Assembly: GCF_014397245.1 (NCBI RefSeq)
Contig: NZ_JACLHY010000009.1
Coordinates: forward strand, 1-64,000
Direction: 5' to 3'
Length of the DNA stretch: 64,000 nt
DNA from: Arenibacter arenosicollis
GTDB taxonomy: Bacteria > Bacteroidota > Bacteroidia > Flavobacteriales > Flavobacteriaceae
The notes below the pieces were generated by a model. It had not been told where the DNA came from. It did not search any database and was given only the letters and a program-made list of their open reading frames with translations. Below, one piece after another: positions 33,775-43,462 of this stretch; the stretch's first letter is position 1; the number at the start of each line of letters is the position of its first letter. The position numbers and the translations under genes are program-made.

Positions 33775-36285
33775 TTATTTCTGGCTTTCCTGTTTCAAGG
33801 ATAGTAAATTGGCAAAAAGCCTATATGCACCCGTTACTCCGGCAGGTAACTCCCTAAAAAAACTTAATCCCGTATAAATATAGTTTCCCTTACCGTACGG
33901 TGCAACTAAAAGACTGCCATTTAATGCCGATTCTCCCTCATCGCTCATAGAAAGTATAGGCGTGAATTCTTTGGACCATTGATCTGGGAAATAAAGACCG
34001 CGTTCCTGAACCCACCCATTAAAATCGTTTTGGGTTATTTTATTGGGGTAATTGACAACAGCATGGCTATTGGCGAGGATTTTAACGTTGGAGGTTTCAT
34101 CGGTCACCCTATCACGGGAAAGGGAGATTGGGTAGGGGGCAAGGTTGTCCATGTCCAACCCATTTCTTCCTGCAGTATTATACTGAATAATTAAATTACC
34201 GCCTTCCTTTACATAATCCAATAAATAGCGTTGCTTAAACTTCAATTCCTCCACTACGTTGTAAGCTCTTATACCAACCACAATAGCATCAAATTTATTC
34301 AAGGAACCGGCCTGTATGGAAATAGGATCAATTTTCACTACTTTATAACCTATTTGTTCCAAACTCTCTGGAATTTCATCTCCGGCACCTACTATATAAC
34401 CAATATTTTCTCCGGTCTTGTTAATATTAAGTCTTACCACCTTGGTTTCTGATGGCAATAACACAGATTGTTTTGGAATATGGTCGTAGCTAATTTCGAT
34501 CAGCTCTTTGGAGATTTCCTTACCGTTTATTTTAATAATTGGTGAAATGAAATTTTCATCTTCATATGACGGAGGAGTTACTAGAAAATGCAACGTTTGT
34601 TGATCTCCGTTTTTCTCTATTTCAAAGGACTTAATTTCTTGATCCACCTTCCAGCCTTTACCAAAACACAATTGCAACTCCCCTTTTACATTGTCCTTTA
34701 AGGCCTTTATAGTTACCGGAATTTCTTTGGGTTCGGAAGTTGCAAAAATGACGACTTTGTCTTTAAAATTGGCTGTCGCCTCAGGCAAAATCTCAAAAGG
34801 CTGATATATCTCTCCTTTTTCCGGTTTGGAATATTTGTATACTACAGACTTTTTAATTTTAATGGGAAATCCGTTGAATTCAATTTCAATGGTAACTTCA
34901 AAGGCATTGGGAGTCTCAGGTTTGCCAATTAAATTTTGGTCCGTTACTTTATACATACCCATCGTTCCTTTATTATTTAACCAATAAGGACTAGTGTAGC
35001 TTGTATTGGCCGGAACTTCCAGGTCAATTTTTATCAATTCCTTTTTATTTTCCTTTAGAATTATGTTCTTGACTAACTGATTATCATTCGTAAGGGAAAC
35101 AGTTTTAAGGTTGATGTTGGCCGAGCTTCTGTTTAAAGCCTCAATATTTACGCTTATATGGCTTCCTGGGTAAGTATGTGATTCTGTTGTGGTAGCTTCC
35201 AAATAAAGACCACAAACGGATTGGATAATGTCTTCCAGCTCCTTTTTCTTGATGGTCTTCCAATGTTCGTCATTTATCTTCAATAAGGCCTTATATGCTT
35301 CAATAAGCTTGGATAAATGTTTTGAGGGTTGGGTAAAATCAAAATTCTGCTCTATCTCAAGTAAAATTTTACCAACGGCTTCACCTCCCTCAACTCTGGA
35401 CCAAGTGGTATTTATTCCGTCGAAAATATTGGATTTGTCCTTGGGAAGGTCGCCTTTTAATAACTCTATATACTCATTTTCACTCCCACGAGTGGTCAGC
35501 CTACCAAAGCCTTGGCACAAGTGCTGACTGCTAGCTAGTGATGCAATTTCGTTATTGGAAACACCCCTCAAAGGATAATACACCCCAACATCCAGACCTA
35601 TCATCTTGGATTTGTCCGCTTTTTGAAATTTATCCTCACTGCCATAAAACCACCAAGATGTATTAAAAAAAAGTCTTTTAGGTTGCCAAACATCAGTGGT
35701 CGTTAGTTGTTCCGGAAAAATATTAGGATTGTTGGCCAAATCGAAAGCCTCATAACTCAGCATGGCAGAGGAGGTGTGATGGCCATGGGTAGAACCTGGA
35801 GATCTATGGTCGAATCTATTAATAATGACGTCTGGTTTATAATTACGTATAATCCATATAACATCGCTCAATACAGCCTCCTTGTTCCAGATTTTAAGGG
35901 TTTCCTTAGGGTGCTTGGAGTACCCAAAATCATTTGCCCTTGAAAAAAATTGTTCACCGCCATCAATACGCCTAGCTGCCAATAATTCCTGTGTACGTAA
36001 AACACCCAGCAATTCACGTAATTCGGATCCTATTAAGTTTTGTCCGCCGTCTCCACGTGTTAATGATAAATAAGCAGTTTTAGCCTTTACCTCATTCGAA
36101 AGATATGATATGAGTCTGGTATTTTCATCATCAGGATGCGCGGCAATGTAAAGGGCAGTACCTAAGAAATTTAATTTTTGAATGTCATGATAAATATCCG
36201 AAGAAGTATTTTTTCTAGGTGCTTGTGCGAAAATAGGATTACAAGAAAGCAGTATTCCTAAAAAGAATACCCAATGAAGGCGCAT
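33775..36285 (-). CDS. Secreted PIG-L family deacetylase, large multidomain
   Basis: This 836-residue protein has a signal peptide ending near residue 21 (NPIFAQ). The PIG-L/LmbE zinc domain shows AAHPDDENTRLI (H50, D52, D53), RGDGGQNLIGSELRELLGVL and the distal GSTHGHHTSSAM. β-sandwich regions follow from about residue 350-600, and the C-terminal ~180 residues look like a GATase-like fold (FDAIVVGIRAYNVVEE, GGNLIIQYNTAGRNG). The family removes N-acetyl groups from amino sugars and related compounds. It heads the SSS transcript, which suggests an N-acetylated substrate for the locus, though this is inference. Confidence 0.9.
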   Translation of the reverse strand: MRLHWVFFLGILLSCNPIFAQAPRKNTSSDIYHDIQKLNFLGTALYIAAHPDDENTRLISYLSNEVKAKTAYLSLTRGDGGQNLIGSELRELLGVLRTQELLAARRIDGGEQFFSRANDFGYSKHPKETLKIWNKEAVLSDVIWIIRNYKPDVIINRFDHRSPGSTHGHHTSSAMLSYEAFDLANNPNIFPEQLTTTDVWQPKRLFFNTSWWFYGSEDKFQKADKSKMIGLDVGVYYPLRGVSNNEIASLASSQHLCQGFGRLTTRGSENEYIELLKGDLPKDKSNIFDGINTTWSRVEGGEAVGKILLEIEQNFDFTQPSKHLSKLIEAYKALLKINDEHWKTIKKKELEDIIQSVCGLYLEATTTESHTYPGSHISVNIEALNRSSANINLKTVSLTNDNQLVKNIILKENKKELIKIDLEVPANTSYTSPYWLNNKGTMGMYKVTDQNLIGKPETPNAFEVTIEIEFNGFPIKIKKSVVYKYSKPEKGEIYQPFEILPEATANFKDKVVIFATSEPKEIPVTIKALKDNVKGELQLCFGKGWKVDQEIKSFEIEKNGDQQTLHFLVTPPSYEDENFISPIIKINGKEISKELIEISYDHIPKQSVLLPSETKVVRLNINKTGENIGYIVGAGDEIPESLEQIGYKVVKIDPISIQAGSLNKFDAIVVGIRAYNVVEELKFKQRYLLDYVKEGGNLIIQYNTAGRNGLDMDNLAPYPISLSRDRVTDETSNVKILANSHAVVNYPNKITQNDFNGWVQERGLYFPDQWSKEFTPILSMSDEGESALNGSLLVAPYGKGNYIYTGLSFFRELPAGVTGAYRLFANLLSLKQESQK

Positions 36286-36308
36286 ATAGTTTTGTTTTAG
36301 TTGGTCCT

Positions 36309-36316
36309 CAAATATA
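36309..36316 (-). promoter_or_regulatory. -7 element TATATTTG upstream of the PIG-L gene
   Basis: An exact TAnnTTTG match on the minus strand, 23 bases before the ATG. No TTG is found at the usual -33 spacing. Confidence 0.4.
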
Positions 36317-36362
36317 GAAATATATAATCCGAGATGATAATATTTACAACTTCTTTAACAAC

Positions 36363-36911
36363 TTATAGGGCATCACTATTTTCCAACGAATCTTCGTAGG
36401 TTTCCGCTAGGACAATTGCCTTCTGAAGCATCATGTTGTTAGGGTAGGTCAATAATTCGCCATTGGCCTTTCTGAGATGGACATGAAATGCCCTGATATC
36501 CTCTATATAATAAACCTCTTCAGGCAATTCAATCTCTTTGTCCATTATTTTTATTTTATCCCCAATCCTAAAAGGAAAAGAAAAAAACAGGATAACCCCT
36601 GCTGTAATATTGCTCAATATAGACCACTGTGCGAAAAGGGCGACACCGATTACCGCAAAGGCCGAGGAAAAAACTAGACCAATATCCTTCATCTCTACTC
36701 CCCAAATCAAGATTAAGGCAACTATTCCAAAGGAAGTTAGGCCTACTGTGGAATACTTTATTATCAAACGCGTACGGACCTTGTTTATATCACTAATTTT
36801 TCCAACTTTCCTTATAGCTTTTGCACCTAGATACTTTAATATCAGAAAGACCAACAAACATATGCCCGTGCCCACCAGTTCATCTTGGTAATCTAAAAAA
36901 AATGTTTCCAT
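36363..36911 (-). CDS. Small MscS-type mechanosensitive channel protein
   Basis: This 182-residue protein has two to three N-terminal helices, then the pore helix (FAVIGVALFAQWSILSNITA) and the β domain (RIGDKIKIMDKEIELPEEVY, TYPNNMMLQKAIV) of MscS. It is shorter than E. coli MscS (286 residues) and lacks most of the C-terminal α/β vestibule. It lies six bases after the lipoprotein gene, probably at the end of an operon. A function in osmotic safety is inferred from the family. Confidence 0.88.
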   Translation of the reverse strand: METFFLDYQDELVGTGICLLVFLILKYLGAKAIRKVGKISDINKVRTRLIIKYSTVGLTSFGIVALILIWGVEMKDIGLVFSSAFAVIGVALFAQWSILSNITAGVILFFSFPFRIGDKIKIMDKEIELPEEVYYIEDIRAFHVHLRKANGELLTYPNNMMLQKAIVLAETYEDSLENSDAL

Positions 36912-36916
36912 AAATA

Positions 36917-37867
36917 TTATAATCCTAAACTGTCGCGCAAAAATACATCACTATTTCTGTTTTCCTGCCAATAAGCCCTTTTTAATGTTTTTATTTTAGT
37001 TGCCGTGGTAGTAAGTGTTTGGGAATCGGGACCAAATCCACTTTTGTAAGTTTCGGACCAATTTTCTATAGTATAGGGGAAGGATTTTTCAAATGTTATG
37101 GCCAATATCCTGTCCAATTCCGGATAGGTAATTTTATAGGTATGGAGATTGCCTTCGGTACTTAATTCCGCATTGGCAGTATAGGACTTTAATTCTTTGT
37201 GCGCAAGGCGTAAATATTCCAATGAAGGTATAATTGTTATGTTGCCTTGAGGTAGATTGTTGGGATTTATCCTTATTTTATTCCAAATTTCGTTCTCTAA
37301 ATCGGTTTTATCCACGGTTAAGGTTTGGTCTCCCTCGCTCTCAAAATAAGAAAAGGAGTTTACCTCAAATTTGTCCCTATTGTTCAGCTGGGTAAATACC
37401 TGGCCACACCATTCCTGTACCGAAGAGGTGAGTTTAATGGCATGTTGGTTATCCGATACCGGATAAAAACTACTATTCATAATAGAGTAGGGGTAGATAC
37501 CGGTTAAGAATTTTTTGGTGCTATTCAACTTAAGGACAGATACATTATCAGGATGTGATTTATCGGCCTTTACTTGCTTGCCCGCCAAAAATGGTTCTGT
37601 TACGTATATTAAAACGGCATTCCCGTCCCTAAGTTCACCATAGCGGGCCTGTTCCAATTTAAAGGAAGTGATTTCCGCTTTTCCGGCATACCAGTAACTT
37701 TTAAATTCTTCCGATAACTGATTTTTTATCGGTTTGGCATTGGACATTTTTACGTCGTTGGCTATAAGCGAAATGTTTTCGTTATTTTTTGAATTTTCCT
37801 TGCAAGCACTAAAAATTAATAAAAGAAACAGGACAGATAAAAAATGGAATTTTAAAGGACGTTGCAT
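36917..37867 (-). CDS. Conserved flavobacterial lipoprotein next to maf
   Basis: This 316-residue protein has lipobox IFSAC. Conserved-looking blocks are SYWYAGKAEITSFKLEQARY, GNAVLIYVTEPFLAGKQVKA and SVQEWCGQVFTQLNNRDKF. It contains no Maf domain, although it sits 35 bases after maf and relatives may carry the Maf name through that neighbourhood. I cannot assign a function. It is probably co-transcribed with maf and the MscS gene. Confidence 0.75.
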   Translation of the reverse strand: MQRPLKFHFLSVLFLLLIFSACKENSKNNENISLIANDVKMSNAKPIKNQLSEEFKSYWYAGKAEITSFKLEQARYGELRDGNAVLIYVTEPFLAGKQVKADKSHPDNVSVLKLNSTKKFLTGIYPYSIMNSSFYPVSDNQHAIKLTSSVQEWCGQVFTQLNNRDKFEVNSFSYFESEGDQTLTVDKTDLENEIWNKIRINPNNLPQGNITIIPSLEYLRLAHKELKSYTANAELSTEGNLHTYKITYPELDRILAITFEKSFPYTIENWSETYKSGFGPDSQTLTTTATKIKTLKRAYWQENRNSDVFLRDSLGL

Positions 37868-37902
37868 AATACTTAAATTTTTATAAAATTATTCAAAATA
37901 AC

Positions 37903-38490
37903 CTAGCCGACCATGGCCATTAACGTTTTGTAAACCAATTGAGTGGGCAAACCTACCACATTGGTATAGGAGCCCTGAATTTCTTCAATTCCTATAAGCC
38001 CTATCCAATCTTGAATGCCATAACCGCCAGCCTTATCAAAAGGATTATTGTTCTTTATATAGTACCAAATTTCTTCCTCGGTCAATTCCCCAAACTTTAC
38101 AAGGGTGCAATGGTTTACGGTTCTTTGCTGGTCATTAGTGGTAAAGCAAACCGAGGTAATTACTTTATGCCAATCATTGGAAAGTGTTTTTAACATGCTA
38201 AAGGCTTCATCTTCGTCTGCTGGTTTTGCCAAGGATTTATTGTTATGCCATACCACGGTATCCGAAGTTATGAGTATATCCTTGTTTCCCAACTTATTTT
38301 TATACCCGCTAGCCTTCAATTCTGCCAGATAATCTGAAATTGCGGCTCCCTCTAAATGGTTGGGATAAGTTTCCTCAATATCAATTATATGTACTCTAAA
38401 ATCTATTCCCATTTCCCTCAAGAACTCTTGTCTTCGAGGAGAAGCCGAGGCTAATATTACCTGGTATTCTTTTAGTCTGGTTTGAGGCAT
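37903..38490 (-). CDS. maf: Maf family nucleotide pyrophosphatase
   Basis: This 195-residue enzyme removes pyrophosphate from non-canonical or selected nucleoside triphosphates (dTTP/UTP or modified bases). It has the signature VILASASPRRQEFLREMG, ITSDTVVWHNNKSLAKPADE with the catalytic Asp, and the C-terminal DKAGGYGIQDWIGLIGIEEI. It lies four bases after the KdsC-like gene, which lies in turn after the DUF2520 gene. The house-cleaning role follows from the family. Confidence 0.94.
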   Translation of the reverse strand: MPQTRLKEYQVILASASPRRQEFLREMGIDFRVHIIDIEETYPNHLEGAAISDYLAELKASGYKNKLGNKDILITSDTVVWHNNKSLAKPADEDEAFSMLKTLSNDWHKVITSVCFTTNDQQRTVNHCTLVKFGELTEEEIWYYIKNNNPFDKAGGYGIQDWIGLIGIEEIQGSYTNVVGLPTQLVYKTLMAMVG

Positions 38491-38494
38491 AGCG

Positions 38495-39022
38495 TTAATC
38501 GTTTACGGCGCTGAAATTTTCGGCCCAATGCCCCCTAACTTTCAGTACCTGTTCAATAACATCCCTAACACAACCATCACCACCGTGTTTATGGGAGATG
38601 TATTTGGCCATTGCCTTTACCTCCGGAACGGCATTTTGCGGACAACAGGGTATGCCAGCCAGTCTCATTGGGGGAATATCAGGGATGTCATCACCCATGT
38701 ACAGTACATGCTGTGGATTTATATTGTAGATATCCAAATATTCATCAAAAGGGTCTATTTTATGGTGGGCGCCCATATGGATATCGGTAACTCCCAACCC
38801 TCTTAAACGCAATCTAACCCCTTCATTGGTTCCGCCCGAAATAATACATACATTATAGCCCTGTTGTATGGCCACCTTGACGGCGTAACCATCCTGTACG
38901 TTCATAGTTCTCAGCATTTCCCCATCAGTCGTAATAATTATTTTGCCATCTGTGAATACACCGTCTACGTCAAATACAAAGGTGGTAATGTCTTGTAACA
39001 GTTCCTTATAACTTCTGTCCAT
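38495..39022 (-). CDS. KdsC-like HAD phosphatase
   Basis: This 175-residue C0-type HAD hydrolase has motif I FVFDVDGVFTDGKI, motif II IISGGTNEGV and motif III/IV MGDDIPDIPPMRLAG, as in 3-deoxy-D-manno-octulosonate-8-phosphate phosphatase. KDO is a lipopolysaccharide core sugar, so the usual role is in LPS synthesis, but the specificity is not provable by eye. The gene overlaps the DUF2520 gene by 17 bases and precedes maf by four bases, showing tight coupling. Confidence 0.88.
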   Translation of the reverse strand: MDRSYKELLQDITTFVFDVDGVFTDGKIIITTDGEMLRTMNVQDGYAVKVAIQQGYNVCIISGGTNEGVRLRLRGLGVTDIHMGAHHKIDPFDEYLDIYNINPQHVLYMGDDIPDIPPMRLAGIPCCPQNAVPEVKAMAKYISHKHGGDGCVRDVIEQVLKVRGHWAENFSAVND

Positions 39023-39770
39023 ATTTTTCTTTTATAGATTTGCTTAACAAGCTGTAAATATCCTGATAATTTTTATTTTTAAGCTGATTTAAATGGGATT
39101 CCATGGTCTTTACATCATTTCTTTTGGCCGGTCCGGTTTGAGCTTCAATCGGTGGCAAATAGTCCAGTTTTTCTACAGTTTCTTTTATCAAAGGGGCTAA
39201 AATGCTAAACGGTAAATCATTGTCAGCACATATTTCACCGGCAATGGCAAATAGATGATTGGTGAAATTATTGGCAAAAACAGCCGCTAAATGAATGGAT
39301 TTTCTTTGATTTGATGATATTTCATGAACTTGAAAAGAGACCAGTTGAGCCAACTCTTGCAATGATTTTAAGTCCACTTTATTTTCGGCTTCAATACAGA
39401 TGGGAACCTTTTTAAAATCTATTGGTTTTCCCTCACTAAAACTTTGAAGTGGATAGAATACCCCTCTTCTTGATTTATGGCCAAGAGCAGCAATAGGTAC
39501 GTTTCCAGAAGTATGTGCCACTACACCCTTTTTACCGGTCAGAAATTGTGCTACTTCGGCTACCGCGTCATCACTTACCGCTATGAGTAATATATCGGCA
39601 TCTACAATTTTTGAAAAATCCGTACTCGTGGCGACCTTATCTTTAAAATAGGAAAGTTTATGCTTATTCCGACCAAGGACCTGTAGCACATTTATTTCAT
39701 TAATATCCCGAAAGACATCGAATAAATGCTTGGCAACATTGCCAGTTCCCAATATTACAATTGATATCAT
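39006..39770 (-). CDS. Rossmann-like/DUF2520 domain protein
   Basis: This protein has about 254 residues. The N-terminal Rossmann domain (SIVILGTGNVAKHLFDVF) is joined to a helical DUF2520 domain (HLAAVFANNFTNHLFAIAGE), a layout like NADP-dependent short dehydrogenases such as ProC or ketopantoate reductase. The substrate is unknown. I take the ATG at 39770; an upstream TTG (39776) is less likely. A TACTTTTG -7-like element at 39774-39781 would give an almost leaderless transcript. It heads the operon with the KdsC-like and maf genes. Confidence 0.88.
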   Translation of the reverse strand: MISIVILGTGNVAKHLFDVFRDINEINVLQVLGRNKHKLSYFKDKVATSTDFSKIVDADILLIAVSDDAVAEVAQFLTGKKGVVAHTSGNVPIAALGHKSRRGVFYPLQSFSEGKPIDFKKVPICIEAENKVDLKSLQELAQLVSFQVHEISSNQRKSIHLAAVFANNFTNHLFAIAGEICADNDLPFSILAPLIKETVEKLDYLPPIEAQTGPAKRNDVKTMESHLNQLKNKNYQDIYSLLSKSIKEKYGQKL

Positions 39771-39945
39771 AGTCAAAAGTAAATATTATATCAAAATTTT
39801 AGGGATTTGGACCATAAGTTTTTTGAAGGATATACTTTTTAAAAATCCAATTGAGGTTCTCAAAGGCAATTAATTTGCTGAGATCATCAAAATTTTTAGG
39901 TTTAGTTCAAATTCATTGGGTTAAGGCTTTACATTCCAAATTAGG

Positions 39946-39977
39946 TTTATAATGTTTACCTTTTATAATGTTTACCT
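39946..39977. repeat. Two perfect tandem copies of a 16-bp unit
   Basis: The unit TTTATAATGTTTACCT occurs at 39946-39961 and again at 39962-39977 without mismatch. The length is about one and a half helical turns. It may be a slippage duplication or a tandem protein-binding site. Confidence 0.7.
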
Positions 39978-40248
39978 ATAGTTCCTTTTGATAATGAAAT
40001 CAGTGGATATAATTTGTAACACAATTACCAACAATACATCATATATTAAATTGAAGGTGTTTTTGACTACTTTGATCAATATATTTTATCCAAATAATAG
40101 GTAAAAGTGTAATGTTGTTTCCTATTTGCCCAATGTTAAAATGCCCTAGGGAAAACAAGCTTTAAAGTAAAACTGAATTTTCTTCAATTTTTATAAATGC
40201 AAATACTCAATTAACAAAAGATTTAATATTTAAACCCTTATAAAAATG

Positions 40249-40256
40249 TATTTTTG
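40249..40256 (+). promoter_or_regulatory. -7 element TATTTTTG upstream of ccsA
   Basis: An exact TAnnTTTG match 30 bases before the ccsA ATG. No convincing TTG lies at the -33 distance. Confidence 0.5.
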
Positions 40257-40285
40257 CATGTTTAAATCAAACCTTTCTTGCCAAA

Positions 40286-43200
40286 ATGATTGAATTTCTT
40301 AAAAAGATATTTTTTTCCACACGTTTAACCGCCGTCTTATTTATTGTTTTTGCCACTGCCATGGCCTTCGGTACTTTTATTGAAAGCTGGTATAGCACCG
40401 AAACCGCAAGAATCTGGATATATAATGCCACCTGGTTCGAGGCAATTATGGTATTTTTTGTCATCAACTTTGTTGGTAATATTTCACGATATAACTTATT
40501 AAGAAAGGAAAAATGGGCGGTTTTAATGCTACATCTCTCATGGATTTTGATCATCCTAGGTGCCTTTGTCACAAGATATATAAGTTTTGAAGGCATGATG
40601 CCTATTCGTGAAGGCAGCACGGAAAACGTTTTTTATTCGGACAAAACTTACCTGACCGTTTTTGTGGACGGGGAAATAAACAACGAGCCCAAACGCAAAA
40701 TTTTGGAAGATGATATTTTGGTAACCTCGGAAGCCATAAAATCCAATTTACCATGGAATTCCGATTTTAACGGACAGCCCTTTAGCATATCCTATGTGGG
40801 ATTTATAGAAGGAGCCAAAGAGGGATTGATCGAAGATGGGAGCGGAAAGGAATATCTTAAAATTGTTGAAGCTGGGGATGGGCAGCGCCATGACCATTAT
40901 TTGGAAAGTGGGGAAGTAACCAGTATTCATAATGTGCTATTTTCCTTGAATAAGATGACGGAGGGGGCAATAAATATTATTGAATCGGATGGTGATTATC
41001 ATATAAAATCCCCTTTCGAAGGACAATACATGAGAATGGCCGATCAGTTTCAAGGCACTTTGGTTAAGGATAGCCTTCAACCATTTCAATTAAGATCTTT
41101 ATATACCACTGCTGGGATGCAATTCGTAGTTCCGGAACCAATTATCAAAGGTTCCTATGGTGTAATTGAAATTCCGGAAAACGAAAAAACCCAAAATGAT
41201 CAAGATGCTTTAATAGTGGATATTACGGCTAACGGGGAAACAGTACGTAAAAAATTATTGGGAGCTAAGGGCATATCCAATTTTTCAGGAGAGTTTAATG
41301 TGGGAGGGCTAGACTTCAATCTATCCTACGGCTCCAAGGTGTATACATTACCTTTTGGTATTAAACTAAATGATTTTATAGCAGAAAAGCATCCAGGAAC
41401 GGAAAATAGCTACGCTTCCTTTATGAGTAAGGTTACCATAGAGGACGACCGGCCTTTTGATTATGACATATACATGAACCATATTTTGGACCACAAGGGG
41501 TATCGTTTTTTTCAGGCTAGTTTTCATCCGGATGAAAAAGGTACCGTATTGTCCGTAAACCATGATTTTTGGGGTACATGGATAACTTATATTGGCTATT
41601 TCTTATTATATGCCGGGCTTATGGGCATTATGTTTTTTGGCAAGACTAGATTTAAGGATTTGGGTGCTACTCTAGAAAAGCTAAAGAACAAAAGAACTAA
41701 GTTGGCTATGCTATTTGTTCTAGGTGCTAGTTTAAATATGATGGCACAGGAAAATGTGGAGGCAGATAGTCATGCACACGATAATACCCCCACTGCCAAA
41801 CAGGTAGATTCTTTATTGCACGCTATCACCCCTTCCAAGGAGCATGCTGCAAAGTTTGGCAAGTTGGTGATTCAGGATGCCGGAGGGCGTATGAAACCCA
41901 TAAATACATTTTCCTCCGAACTGTTAAGAAAACTTAGTCTAAAGGAGAAGTATACGGATTTTAATTCTGACCAAGTATTTCTATCTATGATGTTGAATCC
42001 AACGGCCTGGTATTATGCTGAATTCATAGCCTTGGACAAGAAAGGGCAAAATGACAGTATTCGTAAGATCATAGGCCTGGAACATGGTAGAAAATTTGCA
42101 AAGGCTACAGATTTCTTTGATGAAAAAGGTCAGTACAAATTAGCCGAGTATCTTCAAGAGGCTTATGCTACCAACACCCCAAATCAATTTCAAAAGGATT
42201 TTAAAAGTCTGGACGAACGTTTGGTACTATTGAATAGGGCATTGGCAGGTGAAATAGTTAAAATTTTCCCATTGCTTAATGATGACAATAACAAATGGAT
42301 CTCTGCAGTGGAATATAGGGGAGGGCAATTCCAGGTTTCCGATTCCCTATATGCCAATTTCATAAAAAATGCAGTTCCCTTCTACTTAATGAGCTTGGAG
42401 AAAGCAGTAAAAACGGGCGACTATTCAGAAGCCGATAAATTGTTGGCCGCGTTTAAAAAGAATCAAGAAAATCACGGTAGTGAAGTGTTGCCTTCGGAAA
42501 ACAAAATTAAAGCGGAAGTTTTCTACAATAAGGCAGATATATACAATAAACTTTACAAGTATTACGCCCTAGTAGGTTTATTGATGTTTGTTCTCCTTGT
42601 ATTTCAGATTATTAAGGACAGGAAAGCGCTTAGATTTAGTATAGCTGGCATAAAGACCTTAATTTATGTGTTTTTTATTCTACATACCCTTGGATTGGTA
42701 ATGCGATGGTACATTTCGGGACATGCGCCATGGAGCGATGCCTATGAAAGTATCCTGTACGTTTCCTGGGCCACTCTTGGCATGGGACTCCTTTTCAGTA
42801 AGAAGAGCGATATGACCGTGGCGGCAGCTACTTTTGTGACCGCTATGTTGTTATGGATTGCCCATCAGAGTTGGGTAGACCCTTCTATCGCCAATCTTGT
42901 GCCGGTGCTGGATAGTTATTGGTTGATGATACATGTGGCGGTAATCGTTGGTAGTTATGGTCCCCTTACTGTGGGGATGATCTTGGGAGTGGTGAGTCTA
43001 CTCCTGATAATTATGACCACCGAAAAGAATAAGAAAAGAATGGAACATAACATTAAGGAGCTCACCATAATTAATGAGTTATCCTTAACTGTAGGTTTGG
43101 TAATGCTGACCATTGGTAACTTCTTGGGCGGGCAATGGGCCAATGAGAGTTGGGGCCGTTATTGGGGATGGGATCCAAAGGAAACTTGGGCCTTGATTTC

Positions 43201-43462
43201 CATAATGATCTATGCTTTTGTGATCCATACAAGATTGATTCCTGGTTTACGCGGTAAATGGTTGTTCAATTTGTTGAGTGTCGTTGCTTTCGGTAGTATA
43301 ATGATGACCTATTTTGGAGTTAATTTCTATCTGGTTGGTCTGCATAGTTATGCCAGTGGGGCTCAGGTTATAACCCCGACCTTTATTTATTATACGGTAT
43401 TGGGTGTAATGGTTTTGGGAGCTGTAAGTTATTGGCGAAACAAAAAATATTATACCAAGTAA
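40286..43462 (+). CDS. ccsA: Fused ResB/CcsA cytochrome c biogenesis protein
   Basis: This 1058-residue inner-membrane protein joins both system II haem-lyase subunits. The N-terminal ResB-like part has four helices and a large periplasmic domain (FFSTRLTAVLFIVFATAMAF, WAVLMLHLSWILIILGAFVT). A middle linker precedes the C-terminal CcsA-like part, whose tryptophan-rich haem-handling motif WGRYWGWDPKETWALI lies near residue 955, with His residues in flanking helices. It ligates haem to CXXCH apocytochromes in the periplasm. The fusion is known in Bacteroidota. Confidence 0.92.
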   Translation: MIEFLKKIFFSTRLTAVLFIVFATAMAFGTFIESWYSTETARIWIYNATWFEAIMVFFVINFVGNISRYNLLRKEKWAVLMLHLSWILIILGAFVTRYISFEGMMPIREGSTENVFYSDKTYLTVFVDGEINNEPKRKILEDDILVTSEAIKSNLPWNSDFNGQPFSISYVGFIEGAKEGLIEDGSGKEYLKIVEAGDGQRHDHYLESGEVTSIHNVLFSLNKMTEGAINIIESDGDYHIKSPFEGQYMRMADQFQGTLVKDSLQPFQLRSLYTTAGMQFVVPEPIIKGSYGVIEIPENEKTQNDQDALIVDITANGETVRKKLLGAKGISNFSGEFNVGGLDFNLSYGSKVYTLPFGIKLNDFIAEKHPGTENSYASFMSKVTIEDDRPFDYDIYMNHILDHKGYRFFQASFHPDEKGTVLSVNHDFWGTWITYIGYFLLYAGLMGIMFFGKTRFKDLGATLEKLKNKRTKLAMLFVLGASLNMMAQENVEADSHAHDNTPTAKQVDSLLHAITPSKEHAAKFGKLVIQDAGGRMKPINTFSSELLRKLSLKEKYTDFNSDQVFLSMMLNPTAWYYAEFIALDKKGQNDSIRKIIGLEHGRKFAKATDFFDEKGQYKLAEYLQEAYATNTPNQFQKDFKSLDERLVLLNRALAGEIVKIFPLLNDDNNKWISAVEYRGGQFQVSDSLYANFIKNAVPFYLMSLEKAVKTGDYSEADKLLAAFKKNQENHGSEVLPSENKIKAEVFYNKADIYNKLYKYYALVGLLMFVLLVFQIIKDRKALRFSIAGIKTLIYVFFILHTLGLVMRWYISGHAPWSDAYESILYVSWATLGMGLLFSKKSDMTVAAATFVTAMLLWIAHQSWVDPSIANLVPVLDSYWLMIHVAVIVGSYGPLTVGMILGVVSLLLIIMTTEKNKKRMEHNIKELTIINELSLTVGLVMLTIGNFLGGQWANESWGRYWGWDPKETWALISIMIYAFVIHTRLIPGLRGKWLFNLLSVVAFGSIMMTYFGVNFYLVGLHSYASGAQVITPTFIYYTVLGVMVLGAVSYWRNKKYYTK

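Larger units (their letters stand above)
39777..40285. other. 509-base divergent intergenic region
   Basis: This lies between the minus-strand DUF2520 operon and the plus-strand ccsA gene. It holds a perfect 16-bp tandem duplication and a promoter -7 element, listed separately. No coding frame of useful length, RNA gene or terminator is visible. Confidence 0.5.

Noticed and set aside
36917-37867. Naming this lipoprotein a Maf septum inhibitor
   Set aside because: It has none of the Maf motifs; the real Maf is the next gene upstream (37903-38490).
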